Origin: Alphaproteobacteria bacterium UBA7488
GTDB taxonomy: Bacteria; Pseudomonadota; Alphaproteobacteria; CAAHEQ01; UBA3637
DNA length: 11,868 nucleotides
Assembly (NCBI GenBank): GCA_002477185.1
Contig: DLOI01000060.1
Span: forward strand, 1-11,868
Direction: 5' to 3'
Shown here: one piece after another, positions 1 through 5,069 of the stretch
Position numbering within the stretch: the stretch's first letter is position 1
How the letters are laid out: each line of letters starts with the position of its first letter
Notes under the pieces: generated by a model
What the model was told of the DNA's origin: nothing
Seen by the model: the letters and a program-made list of their open reading frames with translations, nothing else
Databases searched by the model: none
Position numbers and translations under genes: made by a program

Positions 1-534
1 GACACAATTTCCGGGACAATCGGCATCGACTTTGCACGTTCCGTAAGGCAATTCATCGCTGTTTAAATCCGACACATATTGAAACACCATTTCGACAGGA
101 CTTCCTTCATCGTCAACTTTACAAATTGAGTCATCGCCCACATATGCATAGTCGTTGACTTTTATTACAAGAGGTTCTTTTAAATTTTCGCGGAGGATTT
201 GTTGGCACACTTTTGGGGGCACATTGGCCAATGCGATTTCGAAATAACGGGCATCTTCCAAATAATACGCCGTTGCGGGATAATTTAATGTCGTTTTGTT
301 ATTGGCTTCCGACAAATCCAATGTATCGTGTCCCATCAACATTTGTTGTGTGGCAAGCACGACGAATTGATGTAAATCATTTATAGTTGTGTTTGATTTA
401 TATTTTGTTATCGCGTAATTATACCCGAACAACGCGCTTATCGATAGCACTCCTATTATCGATAACACTCCTAACATCTCCATCATCGTCCGGCCTTCTT
501 GGTTGTTTTTAATGTTTCTTAATTTCTTGCGCAT
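1..534 (-). CDS. Type IV pilin-like prepilin protein, partial (C-terminus off the left edge)
   Basis: 178 codons are visible and the frame stays open to the window edge. The N-terminus is a class III (prepilin) signal: a short basic leader (MRKKLRNIKNNQEG), then Gly at the -1 cleavage position followed by RTMMEMLGVLSIIGVLSISA, so Glu falls at +5 of the mature protein and a hydrophobic helix follows. This is the substrate pattern for PilD-type prepilin peptidase and for assembly by a type IV pilus or type II secretion machine. The rest is a soluble domain with a late Cys cluster (CKVDADCPGNC) near the visible end. Whether it is a major pilin, minor pilin or pseudopilin cannot be told. The ATG at 532-534 is supported by AAGGA at 543-547 on the minus strand, 8 nt upstream. 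No pilus assembly genes are in the window. Confidence 0.85.
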   Translation of the reverse strand, partial: MRKKLRNIKNNQEGRTMMEMLGVLSIIGVLSISALFGYNYAITKYKSNTTINDLHQFVVLATQQMLMGHDTLDLSEANNKTTLNYPATAYYLEDARYFEIALANVPPKVCQQILRENLKEPLVIKVNDYAYVGDDSICKVDDEGSPVEMVFQYVSDLNSDELPYGTCKVDADCPGNCV

Positions 535-561
535 GGTGATTATCCTTATATTCTATCAGAA

Positions 562-593
562 TGTTGCAATCTAACGGTCATTAGAATGCAACA
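562..593. promoter_or_regulatory. 13-bp inverted repeat at the pilin promoter (operator or 5' UTR stem-loop)
   Basis: TGTTGCAATCTAA (562-574) and TTAGAATGCAACA (581-593) are inverted copies with a single mismatch and a 6-nt spacer. They lie between the predicted -10 box and the ribosome binding site of the pilin-like gene. Because the repeat spans the predicted transcription start, a dimeric-repressor operator fits at least as well as an mRNA hairpin. The binding protein is unknown. Confidence 0.5.
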
Positions 594-621
594 GGATATT
601 AATTAAAAATTCAATATCCAA
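593..621 (-). promoter_or_regulatory. Predicted promoter of the pilin-like gene
   Basis: Read on the minus strand, TTGGAT (616-621) and TATCCT (593-598) are separated by 17 nt, pointing at the pilin-like gene, with a predicted start near 587. The -10 box is a moderate match. A near-perfect inverted repeat overlaps the start point and is listed separately. Confidence 0.5.
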
Positions 622-884
622 GAAAATAAAATACTTTATTAAAATCAAGATGTTATTATTTAAAAGTTGACTTTATAATTATACATTGTTACAGTTTCAA
701 ATAAATGACCGATTATTTGCAACGACATATTGAAATGATAACTTATTCATTTTATTGAATATTTTTTTTATATCAATTTAAATACGATTCGCATGAGTCC
801 TTGGGAACTTTATAATTAAGCGAAAACACTTTCTTCCCGATATAATCAAAGAAAAATTTATTTAAAATCAATAATATGTCAGAT
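622..884. other. AT-rich intergenic region, no gene seen
   Basis: Very AT-rich sequence between the pilin-like promoter and the 3' end of upp. I see no reading frame with a ribosome binding site, no tRNA-like fold, and no clear GC-rich hairpin plus T-run that would terminate upp. Confidence 0.6.
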
Positions 885-1550
885 TTACTTATCCGTATTA
901 AACAATCTGTCGCCCGCATCGCCGAGTCCCGGCATAATATAGGCATGTTCGTTTAATTTGTCATCCACGGCGGTGGTGACAATTTTTATGCTGGGGTAAG
1001 CTACCGTTAATTTTTGAAGTCCTTCGGGAGCACTTAGTACGCTGACAAAAACGATATTTTTTTCTTGAATACCTTTTTTAAGCATTAATTCGACAGCCGC
1101 CAACGCCGACCCGCCTGTTGCCAACATCGGATCTAAAATAAAAACTTTCATTTTATCGGGGTTTTTAAATTGAGCCGGCGATTTGTCATAATACCAAACG
1201 GGCTTAAACGTTTTTTCATCACGATACATGCCGATATGGCAAACTTTGGCATTCGGCACCAATTTTAACGCCGATTCGCTGAATCCCAACCCTGCCCTTA
1301 AAATCGGCACAAATAAAACCGTATAATCCAAATCCAGCATAGGCACAGCAGCTTTCATCAAAGGGGTTTCAATTTTTGTAAGTTGTAACGGCAAATCTTT
1401 TGTCGCTTCAATCAATAAAACAGAGGCTAACCTGTCAAAAGCACATTTAAAGACATCGCCGCAAGCAGCCTTATCACGTATGACGGCTAAATTATGTTGA
1501 GCCAGCGGGTGATTAACAATAACGACAGATGGGAAATGATTGATTGACAT
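885..1550 (-). CDS. upp: Uracil phosphoribosyltransferase
   Basis: The enzyme converts uracil plus PRPP to UMP and pyrophosphate in the cytoplasm (pyrimidine salvage). The family's hallmarks are present: HPLAQHNLAVIRD at residues 14-26, VPILRAGLGF at 81-90, GMYRDEKT at 107-114, the PRPP-binding loop ILDPMLATGGS at 138-148, and the uracil-binding C-terminal segment YIMPGLGDAGDR at 204-215. At 221 residues it is slightly longer than the 208 of the E. coli enzyme. A longer frame opens at 1589, but the ATG at 1548-1550 is preferred because GAGGAG lies 6 nt upstream and because homology begins there. The gene is transcribed divergently from rnpB. The C-terminal FNTDK replaces the more usual FGT ending, a minor variation. 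Confidence 0.96.
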   Translation of the reverse strand: MSINHFPSVVIVNHPLAQHNLAVIRDKAACGDVFKCAFDRLASVLLIEATKDLPLQLTKIETPLMKAAVPMLDLDYTVLFVPILRAGLGFSESALKLVPNAKVCHIGMYRDEKTFKPVWYYDKSPAQFKNPDKMKVFILDPMLATGGSALAAVELMLKKGIQEKNIVFVSVLSAPEGLQKLTVAYPSIKIVTTAVDDKLNEHAYIMPGLGDAGDRLFNTDK

Positions 1551-1700
1551 AACAAACTCCTCAAATTTTATGCATTCAGAATTTAACATAAAAATAATTA
1601 CAAAACAACCCCCAAAATCGCGCGGTAGTCCATTGTATTCTACTTAATAATCCAATGCACGGCTAAAGAATCCCTTTTTCAAGGCAGCGGGTTAATTTTC
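1551..1700. other. Intergenic region between divergent upp and rnpB
   Basis: Holds the upp ribosome binding site and leader and presumably its promoter. The best minus-strand candidate, TTGTTT and TAAATT spaced by 17 nt, is weak, so I do not call it as a promoter. No gene or strong hairpin is seen. Confidence 0.5.
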
Positions 1701-1729
1701 TTGACTTATGAACTTAAGACAGATATACT
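1701..1729 (+). promoter_or_regulatory. rnpB promoter
   Basis: TTGACT (1701-1706) and TATACT (1724-1729) with a 17-nt spacer, a near-consensus sigma-70 promoter. The predicted start, about 7 nt downstream, coincides with the first base of the RNase P P1 helix at 1736, which supports both calls. Confidence 0.88.
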
Positions 1730-1735
1730 ATTCTC

Positions 1736-2119
1736 CTCAGAGGGTCGGATAATCGCTGATATATTGTAATGGTATATTGGAGGAAAGTCCGGGCTTCACG
1801 GGAACGCGGTACTGGATAACGTCCAGGCAGGGTAACCTGACGGATAGCGTCACAGAAAACAAACCGCCTGACCACATGCGCGTGCGTTCAGGTAAGGTTG
1901 AAACGGGGAGGTAAGAGCTCACCGCATTTGCAGTGATGCAGATGGCATGACAAGCCCTATCGGAAGCAAGACCAAGTTAAGGCAAACCGCAGCTTTTAAG
2001 CTGTGTACAACGGGAGTTCCTGCCCGGTTGCCAATAGGTAGGTTGCTAGAGGGCATTAGTAATAATGCTCCCAGACGAATGATTATCGATTACAAAACCC
2101 GGCTTACAGACCCTCTGAG
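1736..2119 (+). ncRNA. rnpB: RNase P RNA, bacterial type A
   Basis: Catalytic RNA of RNase P, which removes 5' leaders from tRNA precursors together with the RnpA protein. The P1 helix is perfect over 11 bp: CTCAGAGGGTC at 1736-1746 pairs with GACCCTCTGAG at 2109-2119, fixing both ends at about 384 nt. The conserved P4 core is plain: GGAGGAAAGTCCGGGC at 1779-1794 (CR-I), GTAAGAGCTCACCG at 1911-1924, GGCAAACCGC at about 1981-1990, and the CR-V strand from AGACGAATGATTATCG into the final CCCGGCTTACAGACC. It has its own promoter. The P1 stem is followed by a U-rich stretch (ATTTTATATATTTCTT) that could act as terminator. No rnpA gene is in the window. Confidence 0.97.
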
Positions 2120-2275
2120 ATTTTATATATTTCTTAAAAAATTCATTATCTTATCTTTTTATAGTGCGTGTGTTATCGTTATTTTTTATATTATACTTTC
2201 GGCCACATTGAAATTATTTATCTAGTATGTTATAATCAATAAATAAAAAAATTATATTTTGCCCTCTATTTTTTC

Positions 2276-2304
2276 TTGACTAAAGTACTTTTTTGCCGTA
2301 TCTT
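2276..2304 (+). promoter_or_regulatory. Promoter of the structured RNA / small-protein unit
   Basis: TTGACT (2276-2281) and TATCTT (2299-2304) are separated by 17 nt, predicting a start at about 2311, which is the first base of the 5' hairpin of the structured RNA. The -10 box matches consensus at four of six positions. Confidence 0.65.
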
Positions 2305-2310
2305 ATAGAT

Positions 2311-2500
2311 GCATGTGCATTGCCACATGTCGGGGTTCATAGCCCGCAATGCGAACAAGACTGTAGGATATGGCAGTCTTAAAAAATCACTATATCCGTC
2401 TTTGGGCGGATGGTGCTCAATAGGATGCATTGCATCTAATAGACACACTGATAAGTTCGCTTTCGGCTATGAACATCCGCCCACCTTTTTTTAAGGTGGG
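2311..2500 (+). ncRNA. Unidentified structured RNA ending in a terminator (leader or sRNA)
   Basis: About 190 nt with dense perfect complementarity. P0: 2312-2317 with 2324-2329 (CATGTG/CACATG). Closing helix: GTTCATAGCC 2335-2344 with GGCTATGAAC 2465-2474, then GCGAAC 2351-2356 with GTTCGC 2455-2460. Inside are hairpins 2357-2363/2374-2380 (AAGACTG/CAGTCTT), 2394-2400/2405-2411 (ATCCGTC/GGCGGAT, one G-U) and 2424-2428/2432-2436 (GATGC/GCATC). The P0 loop CATTGC (2318-2323) is complementary to the internal loop GCAATG (2346-2351). GGGCGGATG (2404-2412) is perfectly complementary to CATCCGCCC (2474-2482), which overlaps the terminator stem. The multi-branched fold does not look like tmRNA, 4.5S RNA or a riboswitch I recognise. 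A divergent 6S RNA has the right length and a long closing stem and cannot be excluded. It could be an independent sRNA or a cis-acting leader for the gene at 2532. Confidence 0.6.
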
Positions 2501-2504
2501 TTTT
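2480..2504 (+). terminator. Intrinsic terminator after the structured RNA
   Basis: CCCACCTT (2480-2487) pairs with AAGGTGGG (2493-2500) around a T5 loop and is followed by TTTT. It lies between the structured RNA and the small gene at 2532, so it either ends a free sRNA or attenuates the downstream gene. Confidence 0.75.
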
Positions 2505-2531
2505 GCTTTGATATTTACATAAAGGAGTTCA

Positions 2532-2774
2532 ATGACAAAATCCGACAAGTTCCAGACAGCCGATATGCCTGATGCTCAGCCACTTAAAAAGGATGAAAAA
2601 GAACTCTATAGCATTTCTGAAAATTTTTATACACAATTCATTTATAGCGAAAAGCCGTCAAACGATTTTGATTTTATTTCAAAATACCCAACCTACCCCG
2701 ATGATTTGCCTGAGGATAATGTTGAGGCTGCATTGCTTTTAATGAAAAAGTCTTTAACTTTTGAAAATAAATAG
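2532..2774 (+). CDS. Small acidic protein of unknown function (80 aa)
   Basis: I do not recognise this protein. It is an 80-residue, soluble-looking chain rich in Asp/Glu and aromatic residues (YSISENFYTQFIYSEK, PTYPDDLPEDN), with a C-terminal segment EAALLLMKKSLTFENK that could form an amphipathic helix. It has no signal peptide, membrane helix or Cys cluster. Translation is well supported: AAAGGAG at 2521-2527 lies 4 nt before the ATG, a tight spacing. It sits 31 nt after the terminator of the structured RNA and no separate promoter is evident, so expression probably depends on read-through of that terminator. Confidence 0.65.
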   Translation: MTKSDKFQTADMPDAQPLKKDEKELYSISENFYTQFIYSEKPSNDFDFISKYPTYPDDLPEDNVEAALLLMKKSLTFENK

Positions 2775-2930
2775 AAAAAATAAAGAATATTAATAATATA
2801 TCATATTTTAAAAAATAAAAAAAGCCCCCTTATTTTTCCCGAATTATAATGCTAATTTTATTTTATAAAATTTGAAACATGTTGTTTTTTTATTGTTGCC
2901 TTAATAATTTTTAACATTTTAAAATTTCGC

Positions 2931-2959
2931 TTGCATTTTAGGCAAAGGTGTTGTATAAA
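2931..2959 (+). promoter_or_regulatory. Promoter of tRNA-Pro(TGG)
   Basis: TTGCAT (2931-2936), a 17-nt spacer and TATAAA (2954-2959). The predicted start at about 2966 is only a few nucleotides before the mature tRNA 5' end at 2970. The 156 bp between the small gene and this promoter are AT-rich and hold nothing else that I recognise. Confidence 0.75.
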
Positions 2960-2969
2960 GCACTTCATT

Positions 2970-3046
2970 CGGGGCGTAGCTCAGCCTGGTAGAGTACTTG
3001 GTTTGGGACCAAGGTGTCGCATGTTCGAATCATGTCGCCCCGACCA
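2970..3046 (+). tRNA. tRNA-Pro (anticodon TGG), CCA encoded
   Basis: 77 nt. Acceptor strands CGGGGCG and CGCCCCG pair perfectly, followed by discriminator A and encoded CCA. The D arm is GCTC...GAGT; the anticodon arm is CTTGG-TTTGGGA-CCAAG, giving anticodon TGG (proline, CCA and other CCN codons). The T arm is GCATG-TTCGAAT-CATGT. A second proline tRNA (CGG) lies at 7979-8055. The 3' part of this gene is copied in degraded form downstream. Confidence 0.96.
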
Positions 3047-3050
3047 TTAT

Positions 3051-3081
3051 AAAAAAGACGGTTTTAGACTGTCTTTTTTTT
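3051..3081 (+). terminator. Terminator of tRNA-Pro(TGG)
   Basis: GACGGT (3057-3062) pairs with ACTGTC (3068-3073) around TTTAG, flanked by an A-run upstream and an eight-T run downstream. It begins 5 nt after the CCA end, and the A- and T-runs can extend the stem. Confidence 0.85.
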
Positions 3082-3084
3082 ATA

Positions 3085-3126
3085 ATCAGTTGGGCGGTAT
3101 GACTTGAACATGCGAAAAAAGCATGT
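3085..3126 (-). repeat. Inverted, degraded copy of the tRNA-Pro 3' end, within a hairpin
   Basis: The stretch GGGCGGTATGACTTGAACATGCG (about 3090-3112) resembles the reverse complement of the tRNA acceptor/T-arm region (GGGGCGACATGATTCGAACATGCG), with 19 of 24 positions matching in my ungapped alignment. Its GAACATGC end forms a perfect 8-bp hairpin with GCATGTTC (3121-3128). It has no complete cloverleaf, so it is a relic and not a gene. Confidence 0.5.
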
Positions 3127-3233
3127 TCGGAACGCCAGAAAAAGGCGGACGAGAGTACGCCGTTTTTGTTTTAACAAATTTTTCCCAGTTAATGTCCTTT
3201 AGGACAGCCCTTTAGGGTAAGGAGCAATAGCGA

Positions 3234-3258
3234 CGCATAATCATGTCGCCCCGACTAT
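3234..3258 (+). repeat. Direct partial copy of the tRNA-Pro 3' end (T-loop deleted)
   Basis: CGCAT at 3234-3238 followed by a 17-nt exact match AATCATGTCGCCCCGAC (3239-3255) repeats the tRNA T-stem/acceptor strand at 3018-3022 and 3028-3044. The GTTCG that starts the T loop is missing, and the CCA has become CTA. A 3'-end tRNA duplication can mark an integration scar or a decayed duplicate gene. Confidence 0.65.
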
Positions 3259-3262
3259 TAAA

Positions 3263-3294
3263 TACAAAAGCCGTTGTTTATAATGGCTTTTGTA
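3263..3294. terminator. 13-bp hairpin after the tRNA 3' relic (terminator-like)
   Basis: TACAAAAGCCGTT (3263-3275) pairs with AATGGCTTTTGTA (3282-3294), with one G-U pair and a 6-nt loop. It is in the same position relative to the relic as the true terminator is to the intact tRNA. No long T-run follows on either strand, so function as a terminator is uncertain. Confidence 0.5.
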
Positions 3295-3307
3295 CTATAA
3301 AGAAAAA

Positions 3308-3327
3308 GGGCATCAGGATTTGAACAT
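3308..3327 (-). repeat. Second inverted, degraded tRNA 3'-end copy
   Basis: GGGCATCAGGATTTGAACAT resembles the minus-strand reading of a tRNA acceptor/T arm (about 15 of 20 positions against the tRNA-Pro complement). It follows the hairpin at 3263-3294, just as the first inverted copy follows the true terminator, so the unit [3' tRNA, hairpin, inverted T arm] occurs twice. Confidence 0.4.
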
Positions 3328-3330
3328 TAG

Positions 3331-3609
3331 GTTCGAGTCGAAACGTAAGCGCATGCAATGTAAAGTTTTGCTAAGGCGTCCCCTAGCACGTAAGCATATG
3401 AAATATTTGAAAAATACTGTCATTTATTAACTCTTGTCAGTCGCCAAAAATGATGATTTATTCTTTGCAAACTAACGCTTTATCTAATGCGTGCAATTCG
3501 TTTAAAAAATTATATCTCACGGGGTAATTACACGAATTATAATATTTAAGTTTTTGTGTGATTCTAGGGTTAATTAGAATAATTATTTCATTGCTTTTGA
3601 AGACTAATG
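3331..3609. other. Gene-free stretch after the tRNA relics
   Basis: No supported reading frame or RNA gene. The first 90 bp are relatively GC-rich with small repeats (CGTAAGCGCATG and CGTAAGCATATG) and may continue the decayed tRNA-derived region. The remainder is AT-rich and holds nothing that I recognise up to the promoter of the next gene. Confidence 0.5.
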
Positions 3610-3637
3610 TTGATAGAAATTATAAAATTAATAAAAT
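3610..3637 (+). promoter_or_regulatory. Promoter of the YjaB-like acetyltransferase gene
   Basis: TTGATA (3610-3615), 16-nt spacer, TAAAAT (3632-3637); predicted start at about 3644, leaving a leader of about 20 nt that contains the ribosome binding site. Confidence 0.6.
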
Positions 3638-3664
3638 ACGCATTTACCAGGAGATTGCAATAAA

Positions 3665-4108
3665 ATGAAATTAGTTGAAGTAAAAGAGCGAAATCCGTCA
3701 TTGATTGAAAAACTGTTATGTGTATGGGAAAGTTCTGTAAAAGCAACACATTTATTTTTATCAAATGACGAAATACATAACATTAAACAATATGTCCCGA
3801 AGGCCTTGAGTGATGTACCTATTTTGATTGTTGCAGAATGTAAAAATGGAAACCCGATAGGATTTATGGGAATCGCCAATCAAACGCTCGAGATGTTATT
3901 TGTTGCAAATGAAAGCAGAGGACAAGGAATAGGAAGACAATTGTTGCAGTATGGAATTGAAAATTATTCCGTATGTAAACTTTCGGTAAATGAGCAAAAT
4001 CCTCTTGCCAAGGGATTTTATGAACACATGGGGTTTACGGTTTATAATAGAACACAATTAGATGAACAAGGCAATCCCTATCCTTTGTTGTATATGAAAA
4101 GGGACTGA
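3665..4108 (+). CDS. GNAT-family N-acetyltransferase, YjaB-like
   Basis: 147 residues, the usual size of a single GNAT domain, which transfers an acetyl group from acetyl-CoA to an amine. The N-terminal WESSVKATHLFL (residues 21-32) closely follows E. coli YjaB (W..SVDATHDFL), as do VNEQNPLAKGFYEHMGF (108-124) and the end GNPYPLLYM. The acetyl-CoA pyrophosphate-binding motif A is LFVANESRGQGIGRQLL (78-94) with R85-G-Q-G-I-G90. Tyr119 is in the position of the usual general acid. The substrate is unknown. The ATG is preceded by AGGAG at 3649-3653, 11 nt upstream. The gene is monocistronic, with its own promoter and a terminator at 4187. Confidence 0.9.
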   Translation: MKLVEVKERNPSLIEKLLCVWESSVKATHLFLSNDEIHNIKQYVPKALSDVPILIVAECKNGNPIGFMGIANQTLEMLFVANESRGQGIGRQLLQYGIENYSVCKLSVNEQNPLAKGFYEHMGFTVYNRTQLDEQGNPYPLLYMKRD

Positions 4109-4186
4109 AGCAGACTCTTCGATGTGAGTAATCTAAACGTTATATTAATCCATGAATTGCATGTTCTATGCAACCATTGAAAATGG

Positions 4187-4216
4187 CTATCCTTTAATTC
4201 AGGATAGTCTTTTTTT
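4187..4216 (+). terminator. Intrinsic terminator of the acetyltransferase gene
   Basis: CTATCCT (4187-4193), 7-nt loop, AGGATAG (4201-4207), then TCTTTTTTT. Located 78 nt after the stop codon of the acetyltransferase gene. Confidence 0.85.
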
Positions 4217-4217
4217 A

Positions 4218-4623
4218 TCATAAACCGTTTGATTGTGTTCAAGTATGTGCGGTACGATATTCGGGTGTCATCTTACAACACGAAATCTTGAACTCATATT
4301 ATATCATTAGAGCTTTTAACGAAATATTTATTCAATTAGTGGAAATTATCCAATAGTCACATTTGCAATAAAATGAACCTGTCTTCTTATTAATATGAGC
4401 ATCAACAGCGGCACATAAAATCACAAATAAACGTACTGTCGGTAAATTTGTTCTAAAAAATACAAAAAGCCCAAAAGATTTTGCAATTTCGAATACATAT
4501 GTTTTGTATATAATGATTCGGAGAATTATATCATAGCCGCGTATATCAACAGAGCGCAAAAAAATAATAACCGCAGCATATCTTGCGGACATGATATTTA
4601 AAATGCACTATTGATAATTAAAT
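4218..4623. other. Gene-free AT-rich stretch
   Basis: No convincing gene. A minus-strand frame at 4332-4592 (86 codons) has no ribosome binding site and an unremarkable, Ile/Phe-rich composition that I cannot match to any family. I see no tRNA-like or long hairpin structure either. Confidence 0.5.
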
Positions 4624-4645
4624 AATAAGTGCTTATTTATATAAT
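4624..4645 (+). promoter_or_regulatory. -10 box with adjoining palindrome upstream of the ferritin-like gene
   Basis: A consensus TATAAT (4640-4645) lies 25 nt before the ATG. Directly upstream is a 14-bp palindrome, AATAAG-TG-CTTATT (4624-4637), in the -35/-10 spacer, where a repressor site would block RNA polymerase. No good -35 is seen, which fits a regulated promoter. An iron- or redox-responsive repressor is a guess from the downstream gene; the sequence is not a clear Fur, Irr or RirA consensus. Confidence 0.5.
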
Positions 4646-4670
4646 GTATTTAATATAAAGGAGACAAACA

Positions 4671-4967
4671 ATGCCGGAATTTGCAGATATTCACAGTGTT
4701 TATACGCCACCTAAAAAGTTAACAGATGTAGAAATTTTGCGCGCCATAAAATTTGGCATCGCCTCAGAATTTGAAGCCATTCAGCTGTACCAACAAATTA
4801 TGGAAAGCACTGATAATCCGGATGTGCATAAAGTTTTGACAGATATTACAGATGATGAAAAACATCACGCGGGTGCTTTATATAAATTGTTACAGGTTTT
4901 ATCACCCGAAGATGAACAACAATACTTACACGGTATGCAAGAAGCCATCGAAAATATGAGTAAATAA
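4671..4967 (+). CDS. Ferritin-like two-helix diiron protein (rubrerythrin / encapsulated-ferritin type)
   Basis: 98 residues: a short N-terminal tail (MPEFADIHSVYTPPKK), helix 1 LTDVEILRAIKFGIASEFEAIQLYQQIM (17-44), helix 2 NPDVHKVLTDITDDEKHHAGALYKLLQVL (49-77) and a C-terminal helix. Candidate metal ligands are Glu33/Glu35 in helix 1 and Glu63 and His66 in the ExxH motif of helix 2. The half-size ferritin fold, the E-x6-Y spacing and the DDEKHHAG motif match the short ferritin-like proteins related to encapsulin-associated ferritins, which oxidise and store iron or handle peroxide after forming dimers of two-helix units. No encapsulin gene is adjacent and no encapsulin-targeting C-terminal peptide is visible. 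AAAGGAG at 4657-4663 is 7 nt before the ATG. It is a single-gene unit. Confidence 0.85.
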   Translation: MPEFADIHSVYTPPKKLTDVEILRAIKFGIASEFEAIQLYQQIMESTDNPDVHKVLTDITDDEKHHAGALYKLLQVLSPEDEQQYLHGMQEAIENMSK

Positions 4968-5013
4968 ATCATATTTTATAATTATCACAAATTTTCTATA
5001 AAAAACAATTGCA

Positions 5014-5054
5014 TATAATCATATTCCGCGTTAAAGTTACTTAATTAACTTTAA
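5014..5054 (+). promoter_or_regulatory. -10 box and 5' UTR stem-loop of the GT8 gene
   Basis: TATAAT (5014-5019) predicts a start at about 5026; the -35 region is poor. The leader then contains a perfect 9-bp inverted repeat, TTAAAGTTA (5031-5039) and TAACTTTAA (5046-5054) with a 6-nt loop, ending 3 nt before the ribosome binding site CGGAG (5058-5062). It could stabilise the mRNA or modulate translation. Confidence 0.55.
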
Positions 5055-5069
5055 TTTCGGAGCGTGATT

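Noticed and set aside
1947..2225. Plus-strand frame ending in a hydrophobic segment (KKFIILSFYSACVIVIFYIIL)
   Set aside because: Its first half lies inside rnpB. The hydrophobic tail has no ATG/GTG start with a ribosome binding site and reflects T-rich DNA downstream of rnpB.
2311..2500. tmRNA or 4.5S (SRP) RNA as identity of the structured RNA
   Set aside because: No tag-peptide frame, no tRNA-like T arm with CCA, and no SRP apical motif (GGUCAGGUCCGGAAGGAAGCAGC type).
3085..3327. Additional functional tRNA genes on the minus strand
   Set aside because: Only T-arm/acceptor fragments match; no anticodon or D arm can be folded.
4332..4592. 86-codon frame on the minus strand in a gene-free stretch
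   Set aside because: No ribosome binding site, no recognisable family or motif, and Ile/Phe-rich composition expected from translated AT-rich DNA.
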